Shown here: positions 48,759-57,170 of the stretch, one piece after another | Position numbering within the stretch: position 1 is the first letter of the stretch | Layout of the letters: each line of letters starts with the position of its first letter | NCBI RefSeq assembly: GCF_003696285.1 | Contig: NZ_RFFL01000001.1 | Coordinates: forward strand, 1 to 64,000 | Reading direction: 5' to 3' | DNA from: Stutzerimonas nitrititolerans | GTDB lineage: Bacteria > Pseudomonadota > Gammaproteobacteria > Pseudomonadales > Pseudomonadaceae | Length of the DNA: 64,000 nt | The notes under the pieces: generated by a model | Told to the model about the DNA's origin: nothing | Databases searched by the model: none | The model's input: only the letters and a program-made list of their open reading frames with translations | Position numbers and translations under genes: made by a program

Positions 48759-49757
48759 ATGTCCATTCGTCGCTTCACGCTCGCCGCCCTGGCCAGCGCA
48801 CTGATCGCCGGTCCCGCCGTGGCCGCCGAAACCCTGCTCAACGTGTCCTACGACCCGACCCGTGAGCTCTATGTCGAATTCAACGAAGCCTTCAACAAGC
48901 ACTGGCAGGCCGAAGGTCACGAACCGATCAAGGTCCAGCAGTCCCATGGCGGTTCGGGCAAGCAGGCCCGGGCGGTGATCGACGGCCTGCGCGCCGACGT
49001 GGTGACGCTGGCGCTGGCCGGCGACATCGACGAGCTGCACAGGCTCGGCAAGCTGATCCCGGAGAACTGGCAGGAGCGCCTGCCCCAGGCCAGCACGCCG
49101 TACACCTCGACCATCGTCTTCCTGGTGCGCAAGGGCAACCCGAAGGGCATCGAGGACTGGGACGACCTGGTCAAGCCGGGCGTCGAAGTGATCACGCCGA
49201 ACCCGAAGACCTCCGGCGGCGCGCGCTGGAATTTCCTCGCCGCCTGGGCCTACGCCCGGCAGAAGTTCGGTGACGAGCAGCAGGCCCAGGCCTTCGTCGA
49301 GAAGCTCTACAAGAACGTGCCCGTGCTGGATACCGGCGCCCGTGGCTCGACCATCACCTTCGTCAACAACCAGATCGGCGACGTGCTGCTGGCCTGGGAG
49401 AACGAGGCCTTCCTGGCGCTCAAGGAAGAGGGCGGCGACAACTTCGAGATCGTCGCGCCGTCGCTGTCGATCCTCGCCGAACCGCCGGTGGCCGTGGTGG
49501 ACAAGAACGTCGAGCGCAAGGGCACCCGCGAAGTCGCCGAGGCCTACCTGAACTACCTGTACAGCGAAGAAGGCCAGCGCATCGCCGCGAAGAACTTCTA
49601 CCGTCCGCGCAACGAAGCGGTCAGCGCCGAGTTCAAGGAGCAGTTCCCGCCGCTGAAGCTGGTCACCATCGATGACGACTTCGGCGGCTGGAAGGCCGCG
49701 CAGCCGAAGTTCTTCAACGATGGCGGCATCTTCGACCAGATCTACCAAACCGAATGA
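48759..49757 (+). CDS. sbp: Sulfate-binding periplasmic protein Sbp
   Basis: A 332-residue ABC binding protein. Signal to about residue 22 ([17 protein letters not shown]), then [54 protein letters not shown] and the ligand loops typical of Sbp/CysP. ATG 48759 follows caggagc. It feeds sulfate to CysTWA. Confidence 0.96.
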   Translation: MSIRRFTLAALASALIAGPAVAAETLLNVSYDPTRELYVEFNEAFNKHWQAEGHEPIKVQQSHGGSGKQARAVIDGLRADVVTLALAGDIDELHRLGKLIPENWQERLPQASTPYTSTIVFLVRKGNPKGIEDWDDLVKPGVEVITPNPKTSGGARWNFLAAWAYARQKFGDEQQAQAFVEKLYKNVPVLDTGARGSTITFVNNQIGDVLLAWENEAFLALKEEGGDNFEIVAPSLSILAEPPVAVVDKNVERKGTREVAEAYLNYLYSEEGQRIAAKNFYRPRNEAVSAEFKEQFPPLKLVTIDDDFGGWKAAQPKFFNDGGIFDQIYQTE

Positions 49758-50045
49758 AGCTACTGCGCTTGCTCATACTGCGTTGAAGACCGGCTCGGGC
49801 TGCTCATTTACAGCTCGTAAACTCCGCGGCCCTCGCCGGTCTTCGCCTTGTCTGAGCTGCGCTCGTGACGCTTCAGCCGACACATTGCTTGAACAATTCG
49901 TAGGGTGGATGGCCGAAGCCATCCACGCGTTCGAGGCACCGGCCTGCACACGGCAGGCGCGGGTGCGGTGCGTGGAAAATCGCTTTGCGAGTTTTCCACC
50001 CTACGGCTTTCCGGCTTCCAACTCCAAACCGATCGAGCCGCAAAC
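49758..50045. other. Repeat-filled gap between sbp and cysT
   Basis: 288 bases without a gene. About 49775-49885 resembles a common pseudomonad intergenic repeat (tactgcgttgaagacc ... gtaaactccgc ... cttgtctgagctgcgctc). It is followed by the 105-bp GTAGGGTGG unit at 49900-50004. A repeat block inside an operon-like set may lower cysTWA expression relative to sbp. Confidence 0.6.
49900..50004. repeat. 105-bp GTAGGGTGG repeat, copy 2 (inverted to copy 1)
   Basis: Same ends as the reverse complement of 29638-29741: gtagggtg(g/a)atggccgaagccatccacgcg at the left and cgtggaaaatcgct...cgagttttccaccctac at the right, with an unrelated middle of about 35 bases. Confidence 0.8.
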
Positions 50046-50864
50046 ATGTCTAGCCGAACTTCCCCCGTCATACCCGGCTTCGGGCTGACGCTGGGTTACA
50101 CCCTGGTGTACCTCAGCCTGTTGGTGCTGATTCCCCTGGGTGCGCTGTTTCTCAAGACCACCGAACTCACCTGGGAGCAGTTCGTCGCCATTATCAGCGC
50201 GCCGCGCGTGCTGGCGGCGCTCAAGCTCAGTTTCGGCACCGCCTTCGTCGCGGCGCTGCTCAATGGCGTGATCGGCACGCTGCTGGCCTGGGTGCTGGTG
50301 CGCTACACCTTTCCCGGGCGCAAGGTCATCGAGGCGATGATCGACCTGCCGTTCGCCCTGCCCACCGCCGTGGCCGGCATCGCGCTGACGGCGCTCTATG
50401 CACCCAACGGCCCGGTCGGCCAGTTCGCCACCGCGTTGGGTTTCAAGATCGCCTACAGCCCGCTGGGCATCACCCTGGCGCTGACCTTCGTGACGCTGCC
50501 GTTCGTGGTGCGCACCTTGCAGCCGGTGCTGGCCGACATCCCGCGCGAAGTCGAGGAAGCGGCCGCCTGCCTCGGTGCCCGCCCGCTGCAGGTGGCGCGC
50601 CACGTGTTGCTGCCGGCATTGCTGCCGGCCTGGCTGACCGGCTTCGCCCTGGCTTTCGCCCGCGGCGTCGGCGAATACGGCTCGGTGATCTTCATCGCCG
50701 GCAACATGCCGATGAAGACCGAGATCCTGCCGCTGCTGATCATGGTCAAGCTGGACCAGTACGACTACGCCGGCGCCACGGCCATCGGCGTGCTGATGCT
50801 GGTGGTGTCCTTCATTTTGCTGCTGCTGATCAACCTGCTACAGCGCCGCATCTCGCACCCATAA
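50046..50864 (+). CDS. cysT: Sulfate ABC permease CysT (CysU)
   Basis: A 272-residue membrane permease, six segments. [23 protein letters not shown] and the EAA loop [30 protein letters not shown] are typical. It begins [19 protein letters not shown]. Works with CysW and CysA. Confidence 0.95.
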   Translation: MSSRTSPVIPGFGLTLGYTLVYLSLLVLIPLGALFLKTTELTWEQFVAIISAPRVLAALKLSFGTAFVAALLNGVIGTLLAWVLVRYTFPGRKVIEAMIDLPFALPTAVAGIALTALYAPNGPVGQFATALGFKIAYSPLGITLALTFVTLPFVVRTLQPVLADIPREVEEAAACLGARPLQVARHVLLPALLPAWLTGFALAFARGVGEYGSVIFIAGNMPMKTEILPLLIMVKLDQYDYAGATAIGVLMLVVSFILLLLINLLQRRISHP

Positions 50865-50874
50865 GGAGGTCGCC

Positions 50875-51750
50875 ATGTCTTCTGTTTCGCTACCCGCGAC
50901 AGCCAGCACCTCCGCCAACGCCGCGCGTCGCGGCAATGCCCTAGGGCGCCGCCTGCTGATCATTTCCGCCTGGCTGGTGTTTGCGCTGTTCCTGCTGCTG
51001 CCGCTGGTGATCGTCGTCAGCGAGGCGCTGAAGCAGGGTTTCGGCACCTTCTTCGAGGCGATCTTCGAGCCCGACGCCATCTCGGCATTGAAGCTGACGC
51101 TGCTCGCCGTGGGCATCTCGGTGCCGCTCAACCTGGTGTTCGGCGTGGCCGCCGCCTGGTGCGTGAGCAAGTACCAGTTTCGCGGCAAGAGCATCCTGGT
51201 GACGCTGATCGACCTGCCGTTCTCGGTGTCGCCGGTGATTGCCGGCCTGATCTACGTGCTGCTGTTCGGCGCCCAGGGCTACTTCGGCGAATGGCTGATG
51301 GACCGCGACATCCAGATCGTCTTCGCCGTGCCGGGCATCGTGCTGGCCACGCTGTTCGTCACCGTGCCCTTCGTTGCGCGCGAACTGATTCCGCTGATGC
51401 AGGAGCAGGGCACCACCGAGGAGGAGGCCGCGCGCCTGCTTGGCGCCAGCGGCTGGCAGATGTTCTGGCACATCACCCTGCCCAACATCAAATGGGGCCT
51501 GGTCTACGGCGTGGTGCTCTGTACCGCGCGGGCGATGGGAGAGTTCGGCGCGGTGTCGGTGGTCTCCGGGCATATCCGCGGGCTGACCAACACCCTGCCG
51601 CTGCACGTCGAGATTCTCTACAACGAATACAACCACGTCGCCGCGTTCAGCGTGGCCAGCCTGCTGCTGGCCCTGGCGCTGGTGATCCTGCTGCTCAAGC
51701 AGTGGAGCGAGTCGCGCATTGCGCGCCTGCATACGGAAGCACAGCCATGA
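50875..51750 (+). CDS. cysW: Sulfate ABC permease CysW
   Basis: A 291-residue permease paired with Cys[54 protein letters not shown] (EAA loop) and [22 protein letters not shown] are seen. taaggaggtcgcc gives a perfect SD; it starts 10 bp after cysT. Confidence 0.95.
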   Translation: MSSVSLPATASTSANAARRGNALGRRLLIISAWLVFALFLLLPLVIVVSEALKQGFGTFFEAIFEPDAISALKLTLLAVGISVPLNLVFGVAAAWCVSKYQFRGKSILVTLIDLPFSVSPVIAGLIYVLLFGAQGYFGEWLMDRDIQIVFAVPGIVLATLFVTVPFVARELIPLMQEQGTTEEEAARLLGASGWQMFWHITLPNIKWGLVYGVVLCTARAMGEFGAVSVVSGHIRGLTNTLPLHVEILYNEYNHVAAFSVASLLLALALVILLLKQWSESRIARLHTEAQP

Positions 51751-52721
51751 GTATCGAAGTTCGCAACGTCAACAAGCGCTTCGGCCAGTTCCAGGCGCTG
51801 AACACTATCGACCTCGACATCCAGAGCGGCGAGCTGGTGGCCCTGCTCGGCCCCTCCGGCTGCGGCAAGACCAGCCTGCTGCGCATCATCGCCGGGCTGG
51901 AGACCCCGGACACCGGCAGCATCGTGTTCCACGGCGAGGACGTATCCAGCCATGACGTGCGCGACCGCAACGTCGGTTTCGTCTTCCAGCATTACGCGCT
52001 GTTCCGCCACATGACGGTGTTCGACAACGTCGCCTTCGGCCTGCGCATGAAGCCGCGCAAGCAGCGCCCGAGCGAAGCGGTGATCGCCGGGAAGGTCCAT
52101 GAGCTGCTCGGCCTGGTGCAGCTCGACTGGCTCGCCGACCGCTACCCCGAGCAGCTTTCCGGCGGCCAGCGCCAACGTATCGCCCTGGCTCGCGCGCTGG
52201 CGGTCGAACCCCGCGTGCTGCTGCTCGACGAGCCCTTCGGCGCGCTGGACGCCAAGGTGCGCAAGGAGCTGCGCCGCTGGCTGGCGCGCCTGCACGAGGA
52301 CGTGCATCTGACCAGCGTGTTCGTCACCCATGACCAGGAAGAGGCGATGGAAGTGGCCGACCGCATCGTGGTGATGAACAGGGGCGTGATCGAGCAGATC
52401 GGCACGCCGGCGGAGGTCTACCGCAACCCGGCCAGCGAGTTCGTCTATCACTTCCTCGGCGATGCCAACCGCCTGCAACTGGACGATGAGCGCTCCGTGC
52501 TGTTCCGCCCGCACGAGGTGTTCCTGAGCCGGGTCGCCAGCGCCGAGCACCTGCCCGGCGAGGTTCGTGACATCCGCCCGCTCGGCGCGATCACCCGCGT
52601 GACGCTGAAAGTGGCGAGCCAGGCCGAGCCGATCGAGGTGGAGGTCGCCAATGACCACGCCAGCCTGCTGGGCGCCGCGCGAGGCGAGACGCTGTACTTC
52701 CAGCCGGCGCCACGGCCCTGA
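51747..52721 (+). CDS. cysA: Sulfate ABC ATPase CysA
   Basis: A 324-residue ATPase. Walker [16 protein letters not shown] (about 32), signature [15 protein letters not shown], Walker [13 protein letters not shown], then [16 protein letters not shown], and a C-terminal TOBE-like part with [12 protein letters not shown] overlaps the cysW stop by 4 bases. Powers sulfate/thiosulfate import. Confidence 0.96.
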   Translation: MSIEVRNVNKRFGQFQALNTIDLDIQSGELVALLGPSGCGKTSLLRIIAGLETPDTGSIVFHGEDVSSHDVRDRNVGFVFQHYALFRHMTVFDNVAFGLRMKPRKQRPSEAVIAGKVHELLGLVQLDWLADRYPEQLSGGQRQRIALARALAVEPRVLLLDEPFGALDAKVRKELRRWLARLHEDVHLTSVFVTHDQEEAMEVADRIVVMNRGVIEQIGTPAEVYRNPASEFVYHFLGDANRLQLDDERSVLFRPHEVFLSRVASAEHLPGEVRDIRPLGAITRVTLKVASQAEPIEVEVANDHASLLGAARGETLYFQPAPRP

Positions 52722-52803
52722 GCCGAAAGTGGCGTGCGGGGCTGGTCCGCTCGCGTCGGGGCTTGTATAAACGCGTTTTCTTGGCGTGAGCGGGGGCGGC
52801 GGT

Positions 52804-53211
52804 ATGGAAGAGGTGATCGAACAACTGCGCGAACTCAACGAGCCGGTGCCGGTGCCGCTGGAACTGCCGGACGACGATCGTCTGGTAGAGGTCGAGGAAG
52901 AGCTGCTGATCAACCTGCCGTACGGCCTGCGCGAGTTCCTGCTGCTGGTCAGCGACGTGGTCTATGGCCGGCTGGAGCCGGTCACGGCGGTCGACCGGCA
53001 ATCTCACACCTACCTGCCGGAAATCGCGGCCCTGGCCTGGGATGCCGGTGTGGAGCGCGACCTGCTGCCGATCTGCCAGGACGGCAACGACTTCTATGTG
53101 GTCGATCTGGAAGGCGAGGTCATGCTGTTCGACGGCGACAGTCACGAGCTGACCGATGAAAGCTGGGAGTCGGTCTGGCACTGGGCGCGGGACGTCTGGC
53201 TGGAGAGCTAA
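52804..53211 (+). CDS. SMI1/KNR4 (SUKH)-like small protein
   Basis: A 135-residue acidic protein with VEEELLINLPYGLREFLLLVSDVVYG, LLPICQDGNDFYVVDLEGEVMLFD and DESWESVWHWARD, the SUKH/SMI1-KNR4 pattern. This superfamily includes immunity proteins against toxins but also housekeeping members. No toxin gene is next to it. ATG 52804 is preferred over GTG 52786. Its stop adjoins a MITE-like repeat. Confidence 0.75.
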   Translation: MEEVIEQLRELNEPVPVPLELPDDDRLVEVEEELLINLPYGLREFLLLVSDVVYGRLEPVTAVDRQSHTYLPEIAALAWDAGVERDLLPICQDGNDFYVVDLEGEVMLFDGDSHELTDESWESVWHWARDVWLES

Positions 53212-53462
53212 CAGGCTGTTGAAAAACTACCTGTGTTGGCAATACGGCGTTAAAAACGGCGTCAGCAAGCCGCTTGCGGCTAACGCGCTTTAGCGCGGCC
53301 CGACGGGCGAACGAAGTGAGTCATGCTCATCTACAACCGTAAACTCCGCTTCTTCGGCCGCTTGATTCGCTACGCTCACCCTTCGGGCCAGCCTGCGGCT
53401 GTTACTCCCGGTGGTCGTTGCGCCTTGTATTGCCTGCCTCGCCAACGTTTTTCAACGGCCTG
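53212..53462. repeat. MITE-like element with CAGGCTGTTGAAAAAC ends
   Basis: A 251-bp non-coding element. caggctgttgaaaaac (53212-53227) pairs with gtttttcaacggcctg (53447-53462) with one mismatch, and matching extends weakly inward (ggcaatac on both arms). It starts at the base after the SMI1-like stop codon. Confidence 0.75.
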
Positions 53463-53534
53463 GTAAGGCAATGCCGGTCGGCCACCCGTGCGCCGGCCTG
53501 ATAAGCTGGTCGCCTGTTTCGATGAGCCTTTTCC

Positions 53535-53909
53535 ATGCTGACCCTGGGCAATTTCACCCTGTTCCTGTTGTTCGTCGCGGCCGTTGCCTGGCTCTGGCAT
53601 TCCCATGGCATCCGCGAGCGGGCGCTGCTGGCCGCACAACGCCATTGCAAGAAGCTGGACGTCGAACTGCTGGACGGCAACGTGGCGTTCCGGCGCATCG
53701 GCCTGCAGCGCGACAATCGTGGCCGGCGCCGGATCGGACGGGTCTACGGTTTCGAGTTCACGGTCACGGGCGAGCGTCGACAGCCCGGCACCATCGTCAT
53801 GTTCGGCGCGCATGTCGGGCGCATCGAGCTGGAGGCGCATGCCTTCGAGCCGGAGGCAGAGCCCTCCCGGGTGGTCCAGCTCGATGACTGGCGACGTCCA
53901 CCGAGCTGA
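53535..53909 (+). CDS. DUF3301 single-pass membrane protein
   Basis: A 124-residue protein with one N-terminal membrane helix (FTLFLLFVAAVAWLW, about 7-21) and a basic soluble part, ARRHCKKLDVELLDGNVAF-like sequence then RIGRVYGFEFTVTGERRQPGTI. It matches the DUF3301 pattern. No known function. Convergent to the CobW-type gene. Confidence 0.8.
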   Translation: MLTLGNFTLFLLFVAAVAWLWHSHGIRERALLAAQRHCKKLDVELLDGNVAFRRIGLQRDNRGRRRIGRVYGFEFTVTGERRQPGTIVMFGAHVGRIELEAHAFEPEAEPSRVVQLDDWRRPPS

Positions 53910-53932
53910 GCGAAGCAAGATCGGCATAGCCC

Positions 53933-53989
53933 GTAGGGCCGAATTCATTCGGCCTCAGGTTGGCGAAGGCCGAACAAGTTCGGCCCTAC
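53933..53989. repeat. GTAGGGCCGAATTCATTCGGCC repeat, copy 3
   Basis: A 57-bp hairpin pair like the copies at 27603 and 40812. It lies between the convergent DUF3301 and CobW-type genes, ending 7 bases before the latter's stop. Confidence 0.85.
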
Positions 53990-53995
53990 GGCCAG

Positions 53996-54994
53996 TCAAC
54001 GCCCATCGGACGGCCGGTCCTCGCGCTCCGTGCCGATCAGGCAACCCTCCAGCCCGCTGATCAACGCTTGTTCCTCCTGCGCTTCGGCGAAGATCAGTTC
54101 CAGGCGTGAATCACGCCGCCATTCGCTGGTGCGCAATGCCAGTGGCGCGCCGTCCAGCCCATTGGCCGATACCCAGCCTTGCGCACCGTGCAGCACCAGC
54201 TTGGCGCGGCGCCAGGGCAGTTGGGCGAGCCAGTCGGTTACCTGGTCGATATCGAAACGCCGTGCGGGGTGCCAGCGCCAGCCGATGCTCCAGCCTTCGG
54301 CGGCGGCATGGCTGAGCACGATGGGCTGCAGAGGGTCGAGCCAGATGCTGGCCAGCGGCGCGGCGCCGGATGGCGGCAGCTGTGTGGTGGTTGCCGCGCG
54401 GGCGCGGGCGTCGATACCGGGCAGGCGGGCCAGGTCGAGCTGGCCATGCTCGGTCCAGTACAGCGGGCGCGGCGGCAGTCTTTCCAGCACGCCTGCCCGC
54501 GCCGCTTCGTCCAGCCCCTCGCTCTTGTTCAGCACCAGCAGGCCGGCTTCGGCTGCCAGTGCCTGCTGGCTGGGCGTGAGCGCAGCGCCACCGGCCAGGG
54601 CGGGGGCATCCAGCAGCATGACCGGCGCCTGCAGCGCCAGCACCTGTTGCCAAGGTGGCTGGCGCAACTGCTGCAATAGCTCCAGCGGATGGCCCAGCCC
54701 CGAGGGTTCGATCAGCAGCCGGTCCGGCCGGGCCTTGCGCAGCAACTGGCTCAGGCCGATCTGGAAAGGCACGCCGTTGACGCAGCACAGGCAGCCGCCC
54801 GCCACTTCGGCGAAGCTGACGCCGGCCTCGTCGCGGTGCAGCAGGGCGGCATCCAGGCCGATCTGGCCGAATTCGTTGATCAGCACGGCCCAGCGTTCGC
54901 CGGCGGGCTTCTGCGCCAGCAGCGCTCGGATCAGGCTGGTCTTGCCCGCGCCGAGCGGGCCGGCGATGAGATGGGTGGGGATATCGTTCAGCAT
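53996..54994 (-). CDS. CobW/COG0523-family GTPase
   Basis: A 332-residue metal-handling GTPase. Walker A GPLGAGKTSLIRALL (about 12), Walker B/metal motif GGCLCCVNGVPFQI (CxCC near 65), LIEPSGLGHPLELL, VLNKSEGLDEA and a C-terminal CobW_C-like part. COG0523 proteins act as zinc or other metal chaperones. The start at 54994 gives the typical N-terminus IPTHLIAGPLGAG; no Zur site was identified. Confidence 0.9.
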   Translation of the reverse strand: MLNDIPTHLIAGPLGAGKTSLIRALLAQKPAGERWAVLINEFGQIGLDAALLHRDEAGVSFAEVAGGCLCCVNGVPFQIGLSQLLRKARPDRLLIEPSGLGHPLELLQQLRQPPWQQVLALQAPVMLLDAPALAGGAALTPSQQALAAEAGLLVLNKSEGLDEAARAGVLERLPPRPLYWTEHGQLDLARLPGIDARARAATTTQLPPSGAAPLASIWLDPLQPIVLSHAAAEGWSIGWRWHPARRFDIDQVTDWLAQLPWRRAKLVLHGAQGWVSANGLDGAPLALRTSEWRRDSRLELIFAEAQEEQALISGLEGCLIGTEREDRPSDGR

Positions 54995-55073
54995 CGTGCC
55001 ATGGTGCGCATTTCGGCTGTTCAGGGAAAGCCGATTCGGCGTAGAGTCGTCGCCGTTTGCCGGGAGGAACGAG

Positions 55074-55430
55074 ATGCGCGCACTGATGGGGTTGTTGGGG
55101 CTGTTGGGTTTGGCCGGCGAGGTGCTTGCCGAAGGCTGTGTCATCCATAGCCAGGACGAGCGCATCGAGGTACGGATCTGCCAGCAGAATCGCAACATCC
55201 CCGCCGAACTGTTCCGCAGCGGTTTCTGCCAGCCGCAGCTCAAGGACCAGCAAGTTGAAGTGACCTTCGTCGAGGCTTGCCCCAGCGGCGCCTTTGGCGT
55301 TTGCCGCAATGCGCAGGTGTCGAACATGCCCTATCGCCAGGACATCCACTATTACGGTGTAGCGAGCGATGCGCGTTATCTCCAGCCTGCCTGCGAGCAG
55401 ACCAGCCAGGGCACCTGGTCCGCCGAATAA
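55074..55430 (+). CDS. Secreted Cys-rich protein, unknown
   Basis: A 118-residue protein with a signal peptide to about residue 20 (LMGLLGLLGLAGEVLAEG) and seven cysteines in the mature part (GCVIHSQ, RICQQNR, SGFCQPQ, VEACPSGAFGVCRNAQ, PACEQT). Probably periplasmic with disulfides. cgggaggaacgag gives a clear SD. Divergent to the CobW-type gene. I do not recognise a family. Confidence 0.75.
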   Translation: MRALMGLLGLLGLAGEVLAEGCVIHSQDERIEVRICQQNRNIPAELFRSGFCQPQLKDQQVEVTFVEACPSGAFGVCRNAQVSNMPYRQDIHYYGVASDARYLQPACEQTSQGTWSAE

Positions 55431-55550
55431 GCCACAGGCCAGCCATCATGGGCGTTTCACGTGGAACGGCGCGTTCTGGCCTTCACTGGCGCCATGGTTC
55501 TGTAGTTCTTCATCGAAAAGCCGACCGGTGACGTATGGATTTCAGTTGTT

Positions 55551-55569
55551 GAGAAGCGTTAGCATTAAC
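55551..55569 (+). promoter_or_regulatory. Fur-box-like site before FecI-type sigma
   Basis: gagaagcgttagcattaac matches 12 of 19 Fur consensus positions and lies 23 bp before the sigma-factor ATG, the expected place for iron control of a FecI-type system. Confidence 0.6.
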
Positions 55570-55591
55570 GCCAATCTACAGGGGAGGCTCC

Positions 55592-56107
55592 ATGGCCACC
55601 GAGGGTATGCTCCGGCAGCAGTTGCTGCATCGGCTGTATGTCGATCACCAGGGCTGGCTGAACGGCTGGTTGCGGCGTCAACTGGGCTGCAGCCAGAGCG
55701 CTGCCGACCTGGCGCAGGACACCTTCGTGCGGCTGCTGGGCAAGGATCAGGACATGACCGCGATCCGCGAGCCCAGGGCCTACCTGCATACCATCGCCAA
55801 GGGGCTGCTGATCAACCACTGGCGCCGCCGCCAGGTGGAACAGGCCTATCTCGATGCCCTGGCACTGCAGCCGGAAGCGCTCGCGCCTTCGCCGGAATCC
55901 CAGGCGCTGATCGTCGAGACCTTGCTGCGCATCGACGCGATGCTGGCCCGGCTGCCCGCAAAGGTGAGCGCGGCATTTCTCATGTCCCAGCTGCACGGGA
56001 TGACCTATGCGGCGATTGCGGCGGAGCTGGGCGTTTCCGAACGCATGATCAAGAAATACATGGCGCAGGCGATGCTGCATTGCCTGTTGCTGGTTGAAGA
56101 GCCATGA
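55592..56107 (+). CDS. FecI-type ECF sigma factor
   Basis: A 171-residue ECF sigma. Region 2: DLAQDTFVRLLG and REPRAYLHTIAKGLLINHWRRR; region 4: RLPAKVSAAFLMSQLHGMTYAAIAAELGVSERMIKKYMAQAM. It has the FecI/iron-starvation form and directs transcription of the receptor gene downstream upon FecR signalling. Stop overlaps the fecR-like ATG by 4 bases. Confidence 0.94.
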   Translation: MATEGMLRQQLLHRLYVDHQGWLNGWLRRQLGCSQSAADLAQDTFVRLLGKDQDMTAIREPRAYLHTIAKGLLINHWRRRQVEQAYLDALALQPEALAPSPESQALIVETLLRIDAMLARLPAKVSAAFLMSQLHGMTYAAIAAELGVSERMIKKYMAQAMLHCLLLVEEP

Positions 56108-57060
56108 ACGCCGATTACCGGGTGCTGCAGGACGCGGCGCAATGGTTTGCCGTGTTGCAGTCGGGTTCTGCCAGCGAGGCGGACCGCCTGGCCTGGCGCA
56201 GCTGGTTGCGGGAGCCGGAGCACGCGGCCGCCTGGCAGCGGGTCGAGCGGATCAGCGGGCAGTTCCAGCCGCTGGCGGATGACCGGATCGCACGCTCGGC
56301 CAGCCGCCTGTTGCAGCAGCGCCAACCCAATCGGCGGCAGGCGCTGAAGATGCTCTCGCTGATGAGTGGCGGTGCGCTGGTGCTGGCGACGGGCCTGACC
56401 TCATGGCGGGAGTGGGCGGCCGATCAGCGCACCGCTGTCGGCGAGGTCCGCGATCTGCGCCTGGCGGACGGCTCGCAGCTGTGGCTGAACACCGACAGCG
56501 CGGTGGACGTGGCTTTCGATCGGCATGTTCGCCAGCTGTCGCTGTACCGCGGCGAGCTGCTGCTCGATATCCCCGATGAGTCTCGTCCCTTGCGGCTGCT
56601 CACGGCCGAAGGCCGCCTGCAGGCCCGTCAGCACGCGCGTTTCGCGGTGCGCCAATACCATGGGCTGACCCAGCTCAACGTCTTTGCCGGTGCGGTGGAG
56701 ATTCAGCCGACCAGCCTCGGCGCGTCGCAGACGATCGCCTCGGGGCAGCAGACCAGCTTCGGCAGCGACTTCGTTCAACCGGCGCAAGCCGTTCAGGCTG
56801 CCAGCCAGGCGTGGGCCGACGGCGTGCTGCTGGCCGACAACCAGCGCCTCGAAGACTTCGTGGCCGAACTGGGCCGCTATCGTCGCGGCTACATCGGCTG
56901 CGATCCGCGCATCGCCGACTTGCGGGTGGTGGGCGCCTTTCCGCTGGCGGATACCGAACGGGTGCTGGATGCGCTGGCAAGCACCTTGCCGCTGCGCATC
57001 AACCGGCGCCTGCCCTGGTGGATCAGCCTCGAACCCTCGGGGCGAACAGGCGACGCCTGA
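56104..57060 (+). CDS. FecR-type anti-sigma regulator
   Basis: A 318-residue inner-membrane regulator. The N-terminal sigma-binding part has WRSWLREPEHAAAWQRVERI, then one membrane segment (about 81-98, MLSLMSGGALVLATGL), then the periplasmic FecR domain (RTAVGEVRDLRLADGSQLWLNTDSAVDV; VLASTLPLRINRRLPWW). It relays signal from the receptor's N-terminal domain to the FecI-type factor. Confidence 0.93.
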   Translation: MNADYRVLQDAAQWFAVLQSGSASEADRLAWRSWLREPEHAAAWQRVERISGQFQPLADDRIARSASRLLQQRQPNRRQALKMLSLMSGGALVLATGLTSWREWAADQRTAVGEVRDLRLADGSQLWLNTDSAVDVAFDRHVRQLSLYRGELLLDIPDESRPLRLLTAEGRLQARQHARFAVRQYHGLTQLNVFAGAVEIQPTSLGASQTIASGQQTSFGSDFVQPAQAVQAASQAWADGVLLADNQRLEDFVAELGRYRRGYIGCDPRIADLRVVGAFPLADTERVLDALASTLPLRINRRLPWWISLEPSGRTGDA

Positions 57061-57170
57061 GTTCGCCCTTAACGCGAATAAAAAAGATTCCTGTTCGGGT
57101 TCCCTTTTTGCGAGCTGGGCGGGCATAGGGTCACTGACCGTGAATTTGCCCTCCGCAAAAAGGATCACTC

